Positions 55,133-64,000 of a stretch of 64,000 nucleotides of DNA are shown piece by piece (within the stretch, counting starts at the first letter, position 1; each line of letters begins with the position of its first letter). Under the pieces are notes generated by a model. That model worked only from the letters and a program-made list of their open reading frames with translations, was not told where the DNA came from and did not search any database. Origin of the DNA: Bathynomus jamesi (taxonomy: Eukaryota > Arthropoda > Malacostraca > Isopoda > Cirolanidae); contig JAJOZX010001736.1 of the NCBI GenBank assembly GCA_023014485.1, forward strand, positions 508,501 through 572,500, read 5' to 3'. Position numbers and translations under genes: made by a program.

Positions 55133-57945
55133 GTCCAAAAATGATAAGTTTGTTTAAAAATTATTCAAACAGATCCAATCTTCTCCGACTTCATTTTTGG
55201 ATAGGATTTCAAAACTTCGTGTAAAAATTGTCGAAATGAATGGATTTTTTGAAGAAATTTTCCATACCATTGAATTATGATATAAATCAAATCTTAAATT
55301 CAAAGCATTTTTACAATATTTTAAGGGTAAATTTAAGATTATGTAGAAAATTCCGTTAAAAACACAGAAAACCAACTTTCTAAAAGGTTGATATTCTGAA
55401 TGTCTTTGAACTAAAAAACAAAAGTGTACTTTATTAAGACTGCATTTTTAGTAAAATTATTTGAAGATTTTAAACGTCATTTGAATTTATATTGTACAAA
55501 TCATTGAAATACAGCTGTTTATGTCCAAAAAAATATAAATTTGTATAAAATTTATTGAAAGAGATTCAGCCTTTTCCGACTTTATCTTTGGATGGGATTT
55601 CAATACTTCGTGTAAAAATAGTCGAAATGAATGGATTTCTTGAAGAAAGTTTCCATACCATTGAATTGTGATATAAATTAAATCGTAAATTCTAATCATT
55701 TTTACAATGTTTTAAAGATACATTGAAGACTATGTAGAAAATTCAGTTTAAAACAGAGAAAAGCCACTTTCTAAAGAGTTGAAATTCTGTGTTGTTGTTC
55801 TTAAATGCAAAACTACTGTATACTTTATTAAGATTACATTTTTAGTGAAATTATTTGAAGATTTTATACTTCATTTGACTTTATATTGTAATGTACAGAG
55901 AGATATAGCTGTTTATGCCAAAAAAATTTAAATTTGTTTAAAAATTTTTGAAAGAGATCCATTCTTCTCCGACTTTATTTTTGGATAGGATTTCAATACT
56001 TCGTGTAAAAATAGTCGAAATGAATGAATTTTCTGAAGAAAGTTTCCATACCATTGAATTATAATAATGAAATCGTAAATTATAATAATTTTTACAATAT
56101 TTTAAGGGTACAGTTAAGATTATATACAAAATTCGGTTTAGAACATAGAGAAAAGCCACTTTCTAAAAAGTTGAAATTCTGTGGCGTTGTCCTTAAATAA
56201 AAAACTATACTTCATTAATATTGCATTTTTAGTAAAATTATTGGAAGATTTTATACTTCATTTGAATTTATAGTGTACTAAACAATAAAATGCAGCTGTA
56301 CATCTGAAAATTTTTAAAATTGCTTAAATATTATTTAAAGAGATGGAGCCTTCTCCGAGTTTAATTTTGGGTGGGATTTCAATACTTCGTGTAAAAAGAG
56401 TCGAAATGAATGGATTTTTTCAATACCTTTCCATACCATTGAATTATGTTAGAATTAAATCGTAAATTTTAATAATTTTTACAATATGTTATGGATACAT
56501 TTAAGATTATGTTGAAAATTTTAAAACATAGAGAAAGTCAACTTTTTGAAAAGTTGAAATTTTGAATGTCGTTGTCCTTAGAATCAAAAATATACTCTCT
56601 TAAGATTGGACTTTAAGTAAAATTAATTGAAGATTTTATACTTCATTTAACTTTATATTGTACAAAACAATAAAACAGCTTTAAATGGCAAAAAATTAAA
56701 ATTTTGTTTAAAAATTATTGAAAGAGATCCACCATTCTCCGAATTTATTTTTGGGTTGGATTTCAATACTTAGTGTAAAAATAATCAAAATGAATGGATT
56801 TTTTTAGAAATTTTCCATACTATGAATTATCATATAAATTAAATCGTTGATTCTAATAATTTTTAAAATTTTTTAAGGGTACATTTAAGATTATGTAGAA
56901 AATATAGTTTAAAACATCGAGAAAGGCAGCTTCCTAAAAAGTTCAAATTTAGAATGTCGCTTCCTTAAATGCAAACCTATTCTTTGTTAAGATTGCATTT
57001 TTAGTAAAATTATTTGAAGATTTTATACTTCAATTGAATTTATAGTGTACTAAACAATAAAATGTAGCTGTACATCTCAAAAATTTTAAAATTGCTTACA
57101 TATTATTTAAAGAGATGGAGCCTTCTCCGAATTTATTTTTGGGTGGGATTTCAATACTTCGTGTAAAAAGAGTCGAAATGAATGAATTTTTTTAAATAAG
57201 TTTTCATACCATTGAATTATGATATTAATTAAATCGTACATTATAATCAGTTTTACAATATTTTAAGATTACATTTAAGATTACTTAGAAAATTCGGTTT
57301 AAAACATACAGAAAAACCACTTTCTAGAAAGTTGAAATTCTCTGTCGTTGTACTCAAATGCAAACTATACTTTATTAATATTGCGTTTTTAGTAAAATCA
57401 TTTGAAGATTTTATACTTCATTTGAATTTATTTTGCACAAAACATTAAAATTCAGCTGTTTATGGATAAAAATTATAAATTTGTTTAAAAATTATTGAGA
57501 GAGATCCTGTCTTCTTCGACTTTATTTTTGGGTAGGATTTCAATACTTCGTGTAAAAGTAGTCGAAATGAATGAATTTTCTGAAGAAAGTTTCCATTCCA
57601 TAGAATCATGATATAAATTAAATCGTAAATTCTAATCATTTTTACAATATTTTAAGGGTACATTTGAGATTATGTAGAAAATTCGGTTTAAAACATTGAG
57701 AAAAGCAACTTTCTGAGAAATTCAAATTCAGAATTTCGATTTCCTTTAATTTAAAAAATATACTTTATTATTAGGATTGCATTTGTATTAAAATTATTTG
57801 AAGAATTTATACTTCATTTAACTTTACATTGTAAAAACAAACGAATACAGCTGTTTATGGCCAAAAATTATAAATTTGTTTGAAAATTATTGAAAGAGAT
57901 CCATCCTTCTCAGACTTTATTTTTAGGTGGAAATTGAATACTTCG
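55133..57945 (+). repeat. satellite array, segment 4
   Basis: Continues the head-to-tail monomers. Two nearly identical long stretches (about 53540-53960 and 56230-56660, including the AGATGGAGCCTTCTCCGA variant) show that a higher-order unit of at least one monomer was copied within the array. It ends at AATACTTCG before Polinton B. Confidence 0.9.
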
Positions 57946-58200
57946 AGTAGCATGACCGCAAAAGGTTAGAGTGCAATGCAATTGCAAATTTTGCAATGAG
58001 TGACAGTGCCGACTCCCCCTTGTTGCAACAACACCCCCAATGCCAACCCCAACGTTCCAAAAAAAAATGGGAGAAGGGGAACGCCGTCAGCAATCGGGGG
58101 AGTCCACCTGACCTCTTTGTGGGAGAAGGTGGTTCGGCCTCTTTCCCCAAAGGAGTACTCACCTATGAGAGAGAGAGTAATAGAAGAGAGAAGAAGAGAC
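57946..58200 (+). repeat. terminal repeat of Polinton B
   Basis: AGTAGCATGACCGC end, then the CAATGCAATTGCAA block, GAGTGACAGTGCC and a C/G-run segment corresponding to the GAGTGCCATTGCC and G-rich zone of element A's left end. Confidence 0.65.
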
Positions 58201-58290
58201 CATACATCGCATGAACAATCAAGAAGCTCACACAAACGCAATGTTATTACACACACCGCCATATATACTAATTATTTATTATAGAGAAGT

Positions 58291-58292
58291 TT

Positions 58293-58339
<47 letters not shown>

Positions 58340-58341
58340 GG
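58291..58341. repeat. (GA)n microsatellite
   Basis: Uninterrupted GA tract with one GGGA interruption. Confidence 0.95.
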
Positions 58342-58431
58342 CGTCTATTTACTTTTGTCATTCATCTCTTATGCATATTGCCTTCAAAACAGCATTTCTT
58401 TATATTCTAAGAAAGACAAAAAATACCTGAA

Positions 58432-58590
58432 TTGTTCAGTCTGACGAAGGTCAAGCTTTTTACTCCAACCTATACCTACGGTTTAACAGGGAATCCAGCA
58501 CCCCTCATCTTAACCACTAGGCCACCCAGAGTACCCATTTTATCTACCAACCAATTGTGCGGAAGATGGGTGTGCTACGCATCTAATAAT
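58432..58590 (-). mobile_element. tRNA-derived SINE, partial copy 3
   Basis: CTGACGAAGGTCAAGCTTTT, GGGAATCCAGCACC and TCTTAACCACTAGGCCACC match, in reverse, the second tRNA-like unit and tail of the SINEs at 26345 and 62302. The first tRNA-like unit is missing. Confidence 0.65.
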
Positions 58591-58739
58591 AAAAGAAATA
58601 GACAGGGCTCTTTACACTGCACATTATTCCAACAACATGCGGAAGGATGTTCGTTTACCGAGCGCCGGTTGCAATCACTGGGCCTTGAGCATGGACCCAA
58701 TGCGGTTCTCGTATTCGTAAAATTTTTTCATCCATCTTA

Positions 58740-59295
58740 ATATTCATTCTTTTTATTTGAGAAATCTATATATTAAATTTACCGCATTAAAGCAGGTTTA
58801 ATAATATGAAATAGATATACTAAAAACGTATATTAAATTTTGGTAAATTATTCTCATCGAATAACATTCAGCAATCCTTTCTCTAAACTTTTATATCATT
58901 TTTATAAAGAAAATCCTGTCATTTCAAAGTTAATTAACTGTTAATTTTTATAGAAAACAGAGTAAAATACATTTACATTAAATTGCCTTCGCATCTACGA
59001 TACTTTACGCTTCCAGCCATTATTAAAAATTAACGAAAAATCTTAAAACGCATATCTTGAACTTCTTTTTTTTTATTCCTAATCCCCCATAAACTTTAAA
59101 CCGATGCGAATTGCCCCGATTTCCAAATTTATCTTCCAGCGTCGCTAAGTCCCTCATATATATATATACATATATATACACCACAGGTAAGATAATGAAA
59201 CAGAAGCTAATGACACGACCATTCTCTCCATAACCCTCCACAATTAAATTTTAGTTTATTTTCAGTTCTAGATGGCTGTAAAATCCCTCATATAT

Positions 59296-59340
<45 letters not shown>
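58740..59340. other. Polinton B spacer with TA tracts
   Basis: No gene. Bases about 59110-59300 (TGCCCCGATTTCCAAATTTA onward) reappear at 60633-60790 on the other side of the hAT remnant. TA tracts lie at 59156-59178 and 59307-59342. Confidence 0.5.
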
Positions 59341-59349
<9 letters not shown>

Positions 59350-60606
59350 CAGGGGCGACGCCAGACTTTGCACATAGGTCAGGCACAAGTATTATGGGCT
59401 TCATATGAATTCGATAGAATTCATATTAATGACTATGTAAATTTGTTTTTTAAATAATTTTGCTTTTGCTTTCAAAAATTACTTAAAGCCTACTAATTCA
59501 ATAAATTGTTTAATAATTATAATAACTTGTATTTTATTATGTCCTTAGAGAATGTCTTCATCATATTTAATCTACCATACATACATAAACTCCAACGTCC
59601 TCGGTTTCAATGCAAATTCTTCGATAACCTTGTCATGTAGAATCTTTTGCCTCTCCATGGAAACAACAATTTCTTTCTCTATTGCAATTCTTGCTAAACA
59701 TACTAGTCTTTCCTGACCAGTTTTGTTCCTTAGATACGTCTTAATTCGATTTAATGTTGAAAAACTTCTCTCTGTGGATGCACTGCTCACTGGTATAGTT
59801 AAAATCAATCTAAACAGTTTTGCAGATCCGCTAAAAGCTTTTTCTAAATCAAAGTCAATGCATAATTTTAGCAGTTCTTTGACATTTTTGCAGGCAGTAA
59901 AATCAGGATCTTTATAAATGTACTTCAATGTAAATGGGTATCTAAGGTCGAGTAAAAAAAGAAAAAAACTCACACACACACACACAAAAAGCACAAAAGA
60001 AAAAAATTCAAATGCACTGAAACGAATACGACACGGTCCCTGAGGTAACTGACAATGAGAAAAGCCGTGCGAAATTCATGTTGCCACATATCTCTATTTT
60101 CACTCAAACAGCTTTCTGAGGATGAGATTTGGCATCCAGCGTAATGTTAGGCACTTAGAAATATGCCTGACTTGTAAACTGAAAAACTCGCTTTTCTCTT
60201 CTTTGAAAAAATAGATTGACAAAATTATATACTTATCTGATTGTTTTGACAGATGCTATACTAATGTTGATTTTAAATTACATTAAATTTCGTAAAAGTT
60301 TCATTTTTTCATAAGTGTGATGCAAGGCATCGGAAATGATGCCTGACCTGGTTTTGTGGCTTAATGCGCTCGGTCGCTCAGGCGTCATAAAACAAGTCTG
60401 ACTTTGCCCAAAGAAGCGGCGCATGGAGAGAAGGAAAAAATGCGACATTCTAAAATTTATATTGCTGTAATAAAATGACTATAATAAATAGATCTTTGAA
60501 ATACACAAATTTAAATTTTACATGATGACCAGGAAATTAAATTTATTTTTCTTTTAAAGTTAGGTCAGGCTGAGCCTGACCTGCCTGACCCCCGCCGTCG
60601 CCTCTG
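59350..60606 (-). mobile_element. hAT element remnant
   Basis: Ends CAGGGGCGACGCC and (reverse) CAGAGGCGACGGC enclose 1257 bp with hAT-type end sequence. Both flanks are TA microsatellite, so an 8-bp duplication cannot be proved. It contains only the C-terminal transposase exon. Confidence 0.75.
59572..59994 (-). pseudogene. hAT transposase C-terminal (hATC) fragment, ZMYM-like
   Basis: The frame reads FRLILTIPVSSASTERSFST then LNRIKTYLRNKTGQERLVCL and ARIAIEKEIV, the hAT dimerisation domain as seen in transposases related to zinc finger MYM-type proteins. The start at 59994 lies in a CA tract and is artificial; real homology begins near LRYPFT (about 59945). The catalytic part is absent. 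Confidence 0.8.
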
Positions 60607-60609
60607 ATA

Positions 60610-60805
60610 TATATATATATATATATGAGGGACTGCCCCGATTTCCAAATTTATCTTCCAATCTCGCTAAATCCCTCATATAATACATCACAGGCAAGGT
60701 AATAAAACAGATGTTTATCATACATCTGCTCCACAATTATTTTTTTTCTAATTATTTTAGATGGTTGTAAATCCTTCATATAAAGTTTTATTTTCCAAGC
60801 AAAAC

Positions 60806-60844
<39 letters not shown>

Positions 60845-61640
60845 CGTGAATACGTTTTATTATTTATTATACTTCATTATTTACTCTACTTTCTGCTCTC
60901 TATTGCATTTCTCTTTACACTCTCTTTACTCATTTCCACAATACTTTATAACGCGTGGTAGGTAGCCGAGCTAGCAGAAAACCGTTAGCCTAATGCAAGG
61001 GGGAAGGGGGTTCATTAACACTCTTTTTAACGCTTGTTAACACTTTATTTAATTTCGAAAATGGTTTAGTTAAACGGGGAAGGCGAGTGGTAGATTCATT
61101 TATAATAATTTTACGTCGGAGAGGGGCACAAAACAATTAATTTAATTTTAATGTTACATGGCCCCAACTTTACGCTTATCGCGCTGCCGAATGACTGGCT
61201 CTTTTTGGGGGTAGTCCGCTCTCTCGGCCTCTGTTCAGGATTGCCAACTCTTCCAATTTTAAACAATTACACTCTAACAAACATACTTTATCGTAATTTC
61301 ACAATTATTAGTAAATAATTTATATTAAACATAATCTTAATTAAACAAAAATTAGTATTCTTAACTAGGCATTACTACACTCTCTCTCTCTCTTTCTCTC
61401 TCAACGAATAATTTCTGGAAGAAATCTATGGAATGGATAAGTTATATCTGACACGATCCAGAATTCACGGATCAGCCAATTACACCCCAGTGGGCGGAGC
61501 CCCAGGACCTCTGGTTCGAGGATAGTAGCACTTACTCGTTATGTTCCTCCCAAATTTCACCGACGACCAATAGGAAACTCGTTATTCTGCTATTGGGGGG
61601 TGTTTACAATTAGGTTCGCGTATATAAACGGAGGATTTTC
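60610..61640. other. Polinton B spacer
   Basis: Contains a CT microsatellite (60810-60841) and blocks matching 50640-50830 of element A in reverse. No open frame of note. Confidence 0.5.
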
Positions 61641-61659
61641 ATCTGGAATCCACAACAGT

Positions 61660-61763
61660 TGTATTTATCAACCAGTAGTTGATAAGCCAATAAGCCAATC
61701 AACCAGTAGTTGATAAGCCAATAAGCCAATCAACCAGTAGTTGATAAGCCAATAAGCCAATCA
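61660..61763 (+). repeat. 31-bp tandem repeat, three copies
   Basis: The unit ATCAACCAGTAGTTGATAAG plus CCAATAAGCCA occurs three times in a row, with an internal small palindrome (CAACCAGTAGTTG). It lies directly upstream of the conserved exon of the small Polinton gene and could be a regulatory or replication feature; element A lacks it. Confidence 0.8.
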
Positions 61764-63849
61764 CGAAACCTTTCTGGCTACCCGCAGTTGTTTGAAGATG
61801 GAGATGCCGCAGCGCTGTCTACAATTTATCTTTTCGCAGCGGCAGACCGGAGTGTTCTTCTCTCCACACAAAGCAATGCAGAAATTTGCGATGGAATGCA
61901 AGAATCATCCGCTGAAGACGACATTGAAATGTAAGTAATTAATTTAATTTGTGATTCGGGGTTTATACTTCGGTTAATTCAGTGCCTGTGTTAGTTAATT
62001 TATAAAAAGCCATAATAAATGCGTTTTGAAAAACTAGTTTGTGATTTATTTAAGGGGAAGGCCGGGCTATGTGTATATATATATCACTTCATTAAGTGAA
62101 CTTGTTATAATTTATAAAAACTCGTAATAAAACGAAGTGAAAGGATATCTGCCCAGGGGTCGAGGCCCATCGGGAGGCAGACGATGCGTAGCACACCCAG
62201 CTAATCTCACTTTTGAAGACTGTCATGATATCTGCTTTGTGCTTATAATTTGCTGGCCTGCCTAATCGGCGTTTTCTCTTATTGTAACTCTCTCCCCATA
62301 TAACCTTTGGTTAGCTTCTGCCCGAATTGTTCATTCTGACGAAGTTCAAGCTTTACACTCCACCTTAGACCTACAGTTTAACGTGGAATCCGAACCACGC
62401 CCCATCAGCAGCCCAGCGTCTTAACCACTAGGCCACCTAGGGTACCCATTTATCTACCAACCACTTTATTGTGTGGAAGGATGAACAGCTTGGTTTTGCT
62501 GCGCTCCGGCTGCCGTCGGGTCTTGAACCCGGGGCCAATGGATTCGTAGTCAGCGACGCTAACCACTACACCACCGAGGCGCAATATATATATATATATA
62601 TATAGATACACACACACGGATGTATGTGTTAACAACCGGGTTCGTTGCCCGGTGCTGGCAGATGATGCGTAGCACATCCAGCTAATCTTACTTTTGAAAC
62701 ATGTCAGGATATCTGCTTTGTGATTATAATTTGCCGAGAACCCTAATCGGCATTTTCTCTTATTGTAACTTTTTAATTAGACTTTAATTTAATTTAACTT
62801 TAATTAAAAAAGATTCAGTGTGAACTAACTAATCGGTGCCCGGACAGTTCGCTACTGGACATTTCGCTACCGGACATTTCGCTACCGGACATTTCGCTAC
62901 TGGACGTTTCGCTACTAGGACATTTCGCTACCGGACATTTCGCTACCATATATAAATTTACCAGTAAGTAAAATTAAAAAGGTAATAAAATTTATTAAAA
63001 ACTTACGAGAATTATTAAATGAATACAAGGATTATTAAATGATTACATGAATTACATAAATTATTACGCATGATTACATGAATTATTAAAAGAATTTTAT
63101 GTTTTAAAAAGAATGAAAGAATGCATAAAACATTTGATACAATAAAATATCTAAACATATTTAAGATTATGCGCAATAGCGCGAAGGAATTCCAGTATAT
63201 TTCCAGAATCGTATCTTCTCAGTAAATTATGGATCCTCTGCTCACAGTCCCTATACTTTTTCTTCTTCTGAGTTGCGTTTAGGTTAGGTTAGGTTAGGTA
63301 AGGTTAGGTTAGGTTAGGTTAGTAACCAAAAGGGGAGAGGCAGAGGGATCAATGTTAAATGTCGGTTTTTATAAAAAGAGATTCTAAAATTCTAAAAATT
63401 CTAAGAGAAATATCATCAGATGATGAGGCTAAAATTTTAAAATGTTTATCCAAAAGGGCAAGATTGCAGGACTGGGCATGTTCTCTTATAGGAGAAAATT
63501 CTTTAACGACAGAGAAGTTAGATGCTGGTAGCGAAATTTTCGGTAGCGAAATGTCCTAGTAGCGAAACGTCAAGTAGCGAAATGTCCGGTAGCGAAATGT
63601 CCGGTAGCGAATTGTCCAGTAGCGAACGGTCCTAGCACCGAACTAATCATGTTAATTTCTCCTTAAAGGACCGATGCGGAACTTGATCGTGTTATAGCTA
63701 CTTTTCGCGACAGATTTGATGAAAGGCAAATAAATGACGACGATTTGGAGGCTTTACCGTGCAACCAACTCAGTGACCTGAATACCGAGGTCGAGGTATT
63801 GGCTCACATCCGTTCCAACAAATGCCAGGTCATCGAGGAACTAATGTAA
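61725..63849 (+). CDS. small two-exon Polinton gene, copy in element B
   Basis: The exon 1 frame is open from 61725 to the donor GTAAGT at 61931; the first in-frame ATG is at 61896. Exon 2 runs from 63669 (after CTTAAAG) to TAA at 63847-63849. Joined in phase, a minimal product has 71 residues, starting MQESSAEDDIEM and ending CQVIEELM; it is acidic. Element A conserves sequence upstream of that ATG as well (AEICDG), so translation may start in an unseen upstream exon. The ~1.7 kb intron holds SINE-like repeats and a fold-back element. No domain is recognised. Confidence 0.5.
62150..62300 (-). repeat. short interspersed repeat family 2
   Basis: In reverse it reads GAGTTACAATAAGAGAAAAC, CGCCGATTAGGCAGG, AAGCACAAAGCAGATATC, and AGCTGGGTGTGCTACGCATC. 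It abuts the SINE at 62302. Confidence 0.65.
62302..62582 (-). mobile_element. dimeric tRNA-derived SINE, copy 2
   Basis: Read in reverse, the first unit has GGTGGTGTAGTGGTTAGCGT and GGGTTCAAGACCC; the second has CTAGTGGTTAAGACGCTG and GGTTCGGATTCCACG. The layout and tail match the copy at 26345-26645. It ends at a TA tract. Confidence 0.75.
62640..62775 (-). repeat. short interspersed repeat family 2
   Basis: The same family as 62150-62300 (TGATGCGTAGCACATCCAGC, TATCTGCTTTGTGATTATAA, CCCTAATCGGCATTTTCTCT), separated from it by the dimeric SINE. Confidence 0.65.
62835..63639. mobile_element. fold-back transposon 2
   Basis: The left arm has repeated GGACATTTCGCTACC-type units (about seven, 62843-62945) and the right arm the reverse units (63530-63625). 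The left end is GGTGCCCGG and the right end, in reverse, GGTGCTAGG. Flanks TAACTAATC (62826-62834) and GAACTAATC (63640-63648) match at eight of nine bases, consistent with a 9-bp duplication. The interior holds a TTAGG block and no convincing gene. Its ends resemble those of fold-back transposon 1. Confidence 0.85.
63281..63322 (+). repeat. interstitial TTAGG telomere-type repeat
   Basis: About eight tandem TTAGG units with one degenerate copy, the telomere repeat of most arthropods, located inside fold-back transposon 2. Confidence 0.85.
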
Positions 63850-64000
63850 GTTTTTTTTGTGGTTAAGAACAAAACACATTGTATTTTCATTCAATTTATT
63901 AAATGGTAGAAAGCATGTTTTAGTACAATTCGGATTACAGAACTAGCGTCCATTAAATAAGAATAACATTAATGTAGACATTTTACAGTTATAATTTTAT

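Larger units (their letters stand above)
57946..64000 (-). mobile_element. Polinton B, right arm only, continues beyond window
   Basis: Starts AGTAGCATGACCGCAAAAGG and shares the TGCAATGCAATTGCAA subterminal block with element A. The gene block at 63669-63849 matches 47960-47782 of element A in reverse, and several spacer blocks match as well. Element B therefore lies inverted relative to A, with its core genes presumably to the right of 64000. It is inserted in the satellite and has been invaded by a SINE, an hAT remnant and a fold-back element. Confidence 0.75.

Noticed and set aside
54944..55144. Open frame with repeated YLPGDVFTRRCI units
   Set aside because: It is a translation of the short arm units of fold-back transposon 1.

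Overview
The window looks like repeat-dense nuclear DNA from an invertebrate, most likely an arthropod. The support is introns with GT-AG borders, an interstitial block of the arthropod telomere pentamer TTAGG (63281-63322), CR1-like and RTE-like LINEs, many IS630-Tc1-mariner relatives sitting in TA microsatellites, tRNA-derived SINEs and Polinton/Maverick elements. A crustacean or chelicerate would fit, but nothing here fixes the species. I see no ordinary single-copy housekeeping gene.

Layout. 1-4.4 kb is a CR1/Jockey-group LINE with a CCCH zinc-finger ORF1. 4.8-7.2 kb is a decayed RTE LINE on the minus strand. 7.9-9.1 kb is a short array of a ~385-390 bp satellite, and 9.7-10.0 kb a fold-back sequence. 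10.8-12.1 kb is a mariner relative of the DD41D type. 13.2-15.2 kb is a broken copy of a repeated arthropod gene family of unknown function; it carries a small insertion with a 13-bp target duplication and a perfect 48-bp hairpin. 15.2-19.4 kb shows nothing recognisable.

19.4-26.9 kb is a truncated Polinton (called C here) packed with later arrivals: four deleted mariner relatives, a SINE, and an intact three-exon gene (20633-23308, 776 residues) that looks transposon-derived. From 26.9 to 57.9 kb there is one satellite array, split by a 5'-truncated LINE, by a complete ~20.1 kb Polinton (element A, 32643-52723) and by a fold-back transposon. At 57946 a third Polinton end (element B, inverted relative to A) starts and runs out of the window.

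Polinton A carries the expected set: protein-primed family-B DNA polymerase, packaging ATPase, integrase with a chromodomain-like tail, penton-type minor capsid, small basic virion protein, double-jelly-roll major capsid, adenain-type protease and two conserved Polinton proteins, plus left-arm accessory genes I cannot name. Most core genes are broken by stops, frameshifts, deletions or insertions. Some accessory genes and one conserved protein remain open.

The strongest leads are: (1) a small spliced acidic gene shared by Polintons A and B whose differences are mostly synonymous; (2) the intact 776-residue gene with weak inverted ends; (3) nested insertions whose target duplications give a relative time order; and (4) two fold-back elements with matching ends and 9-bp duplications.
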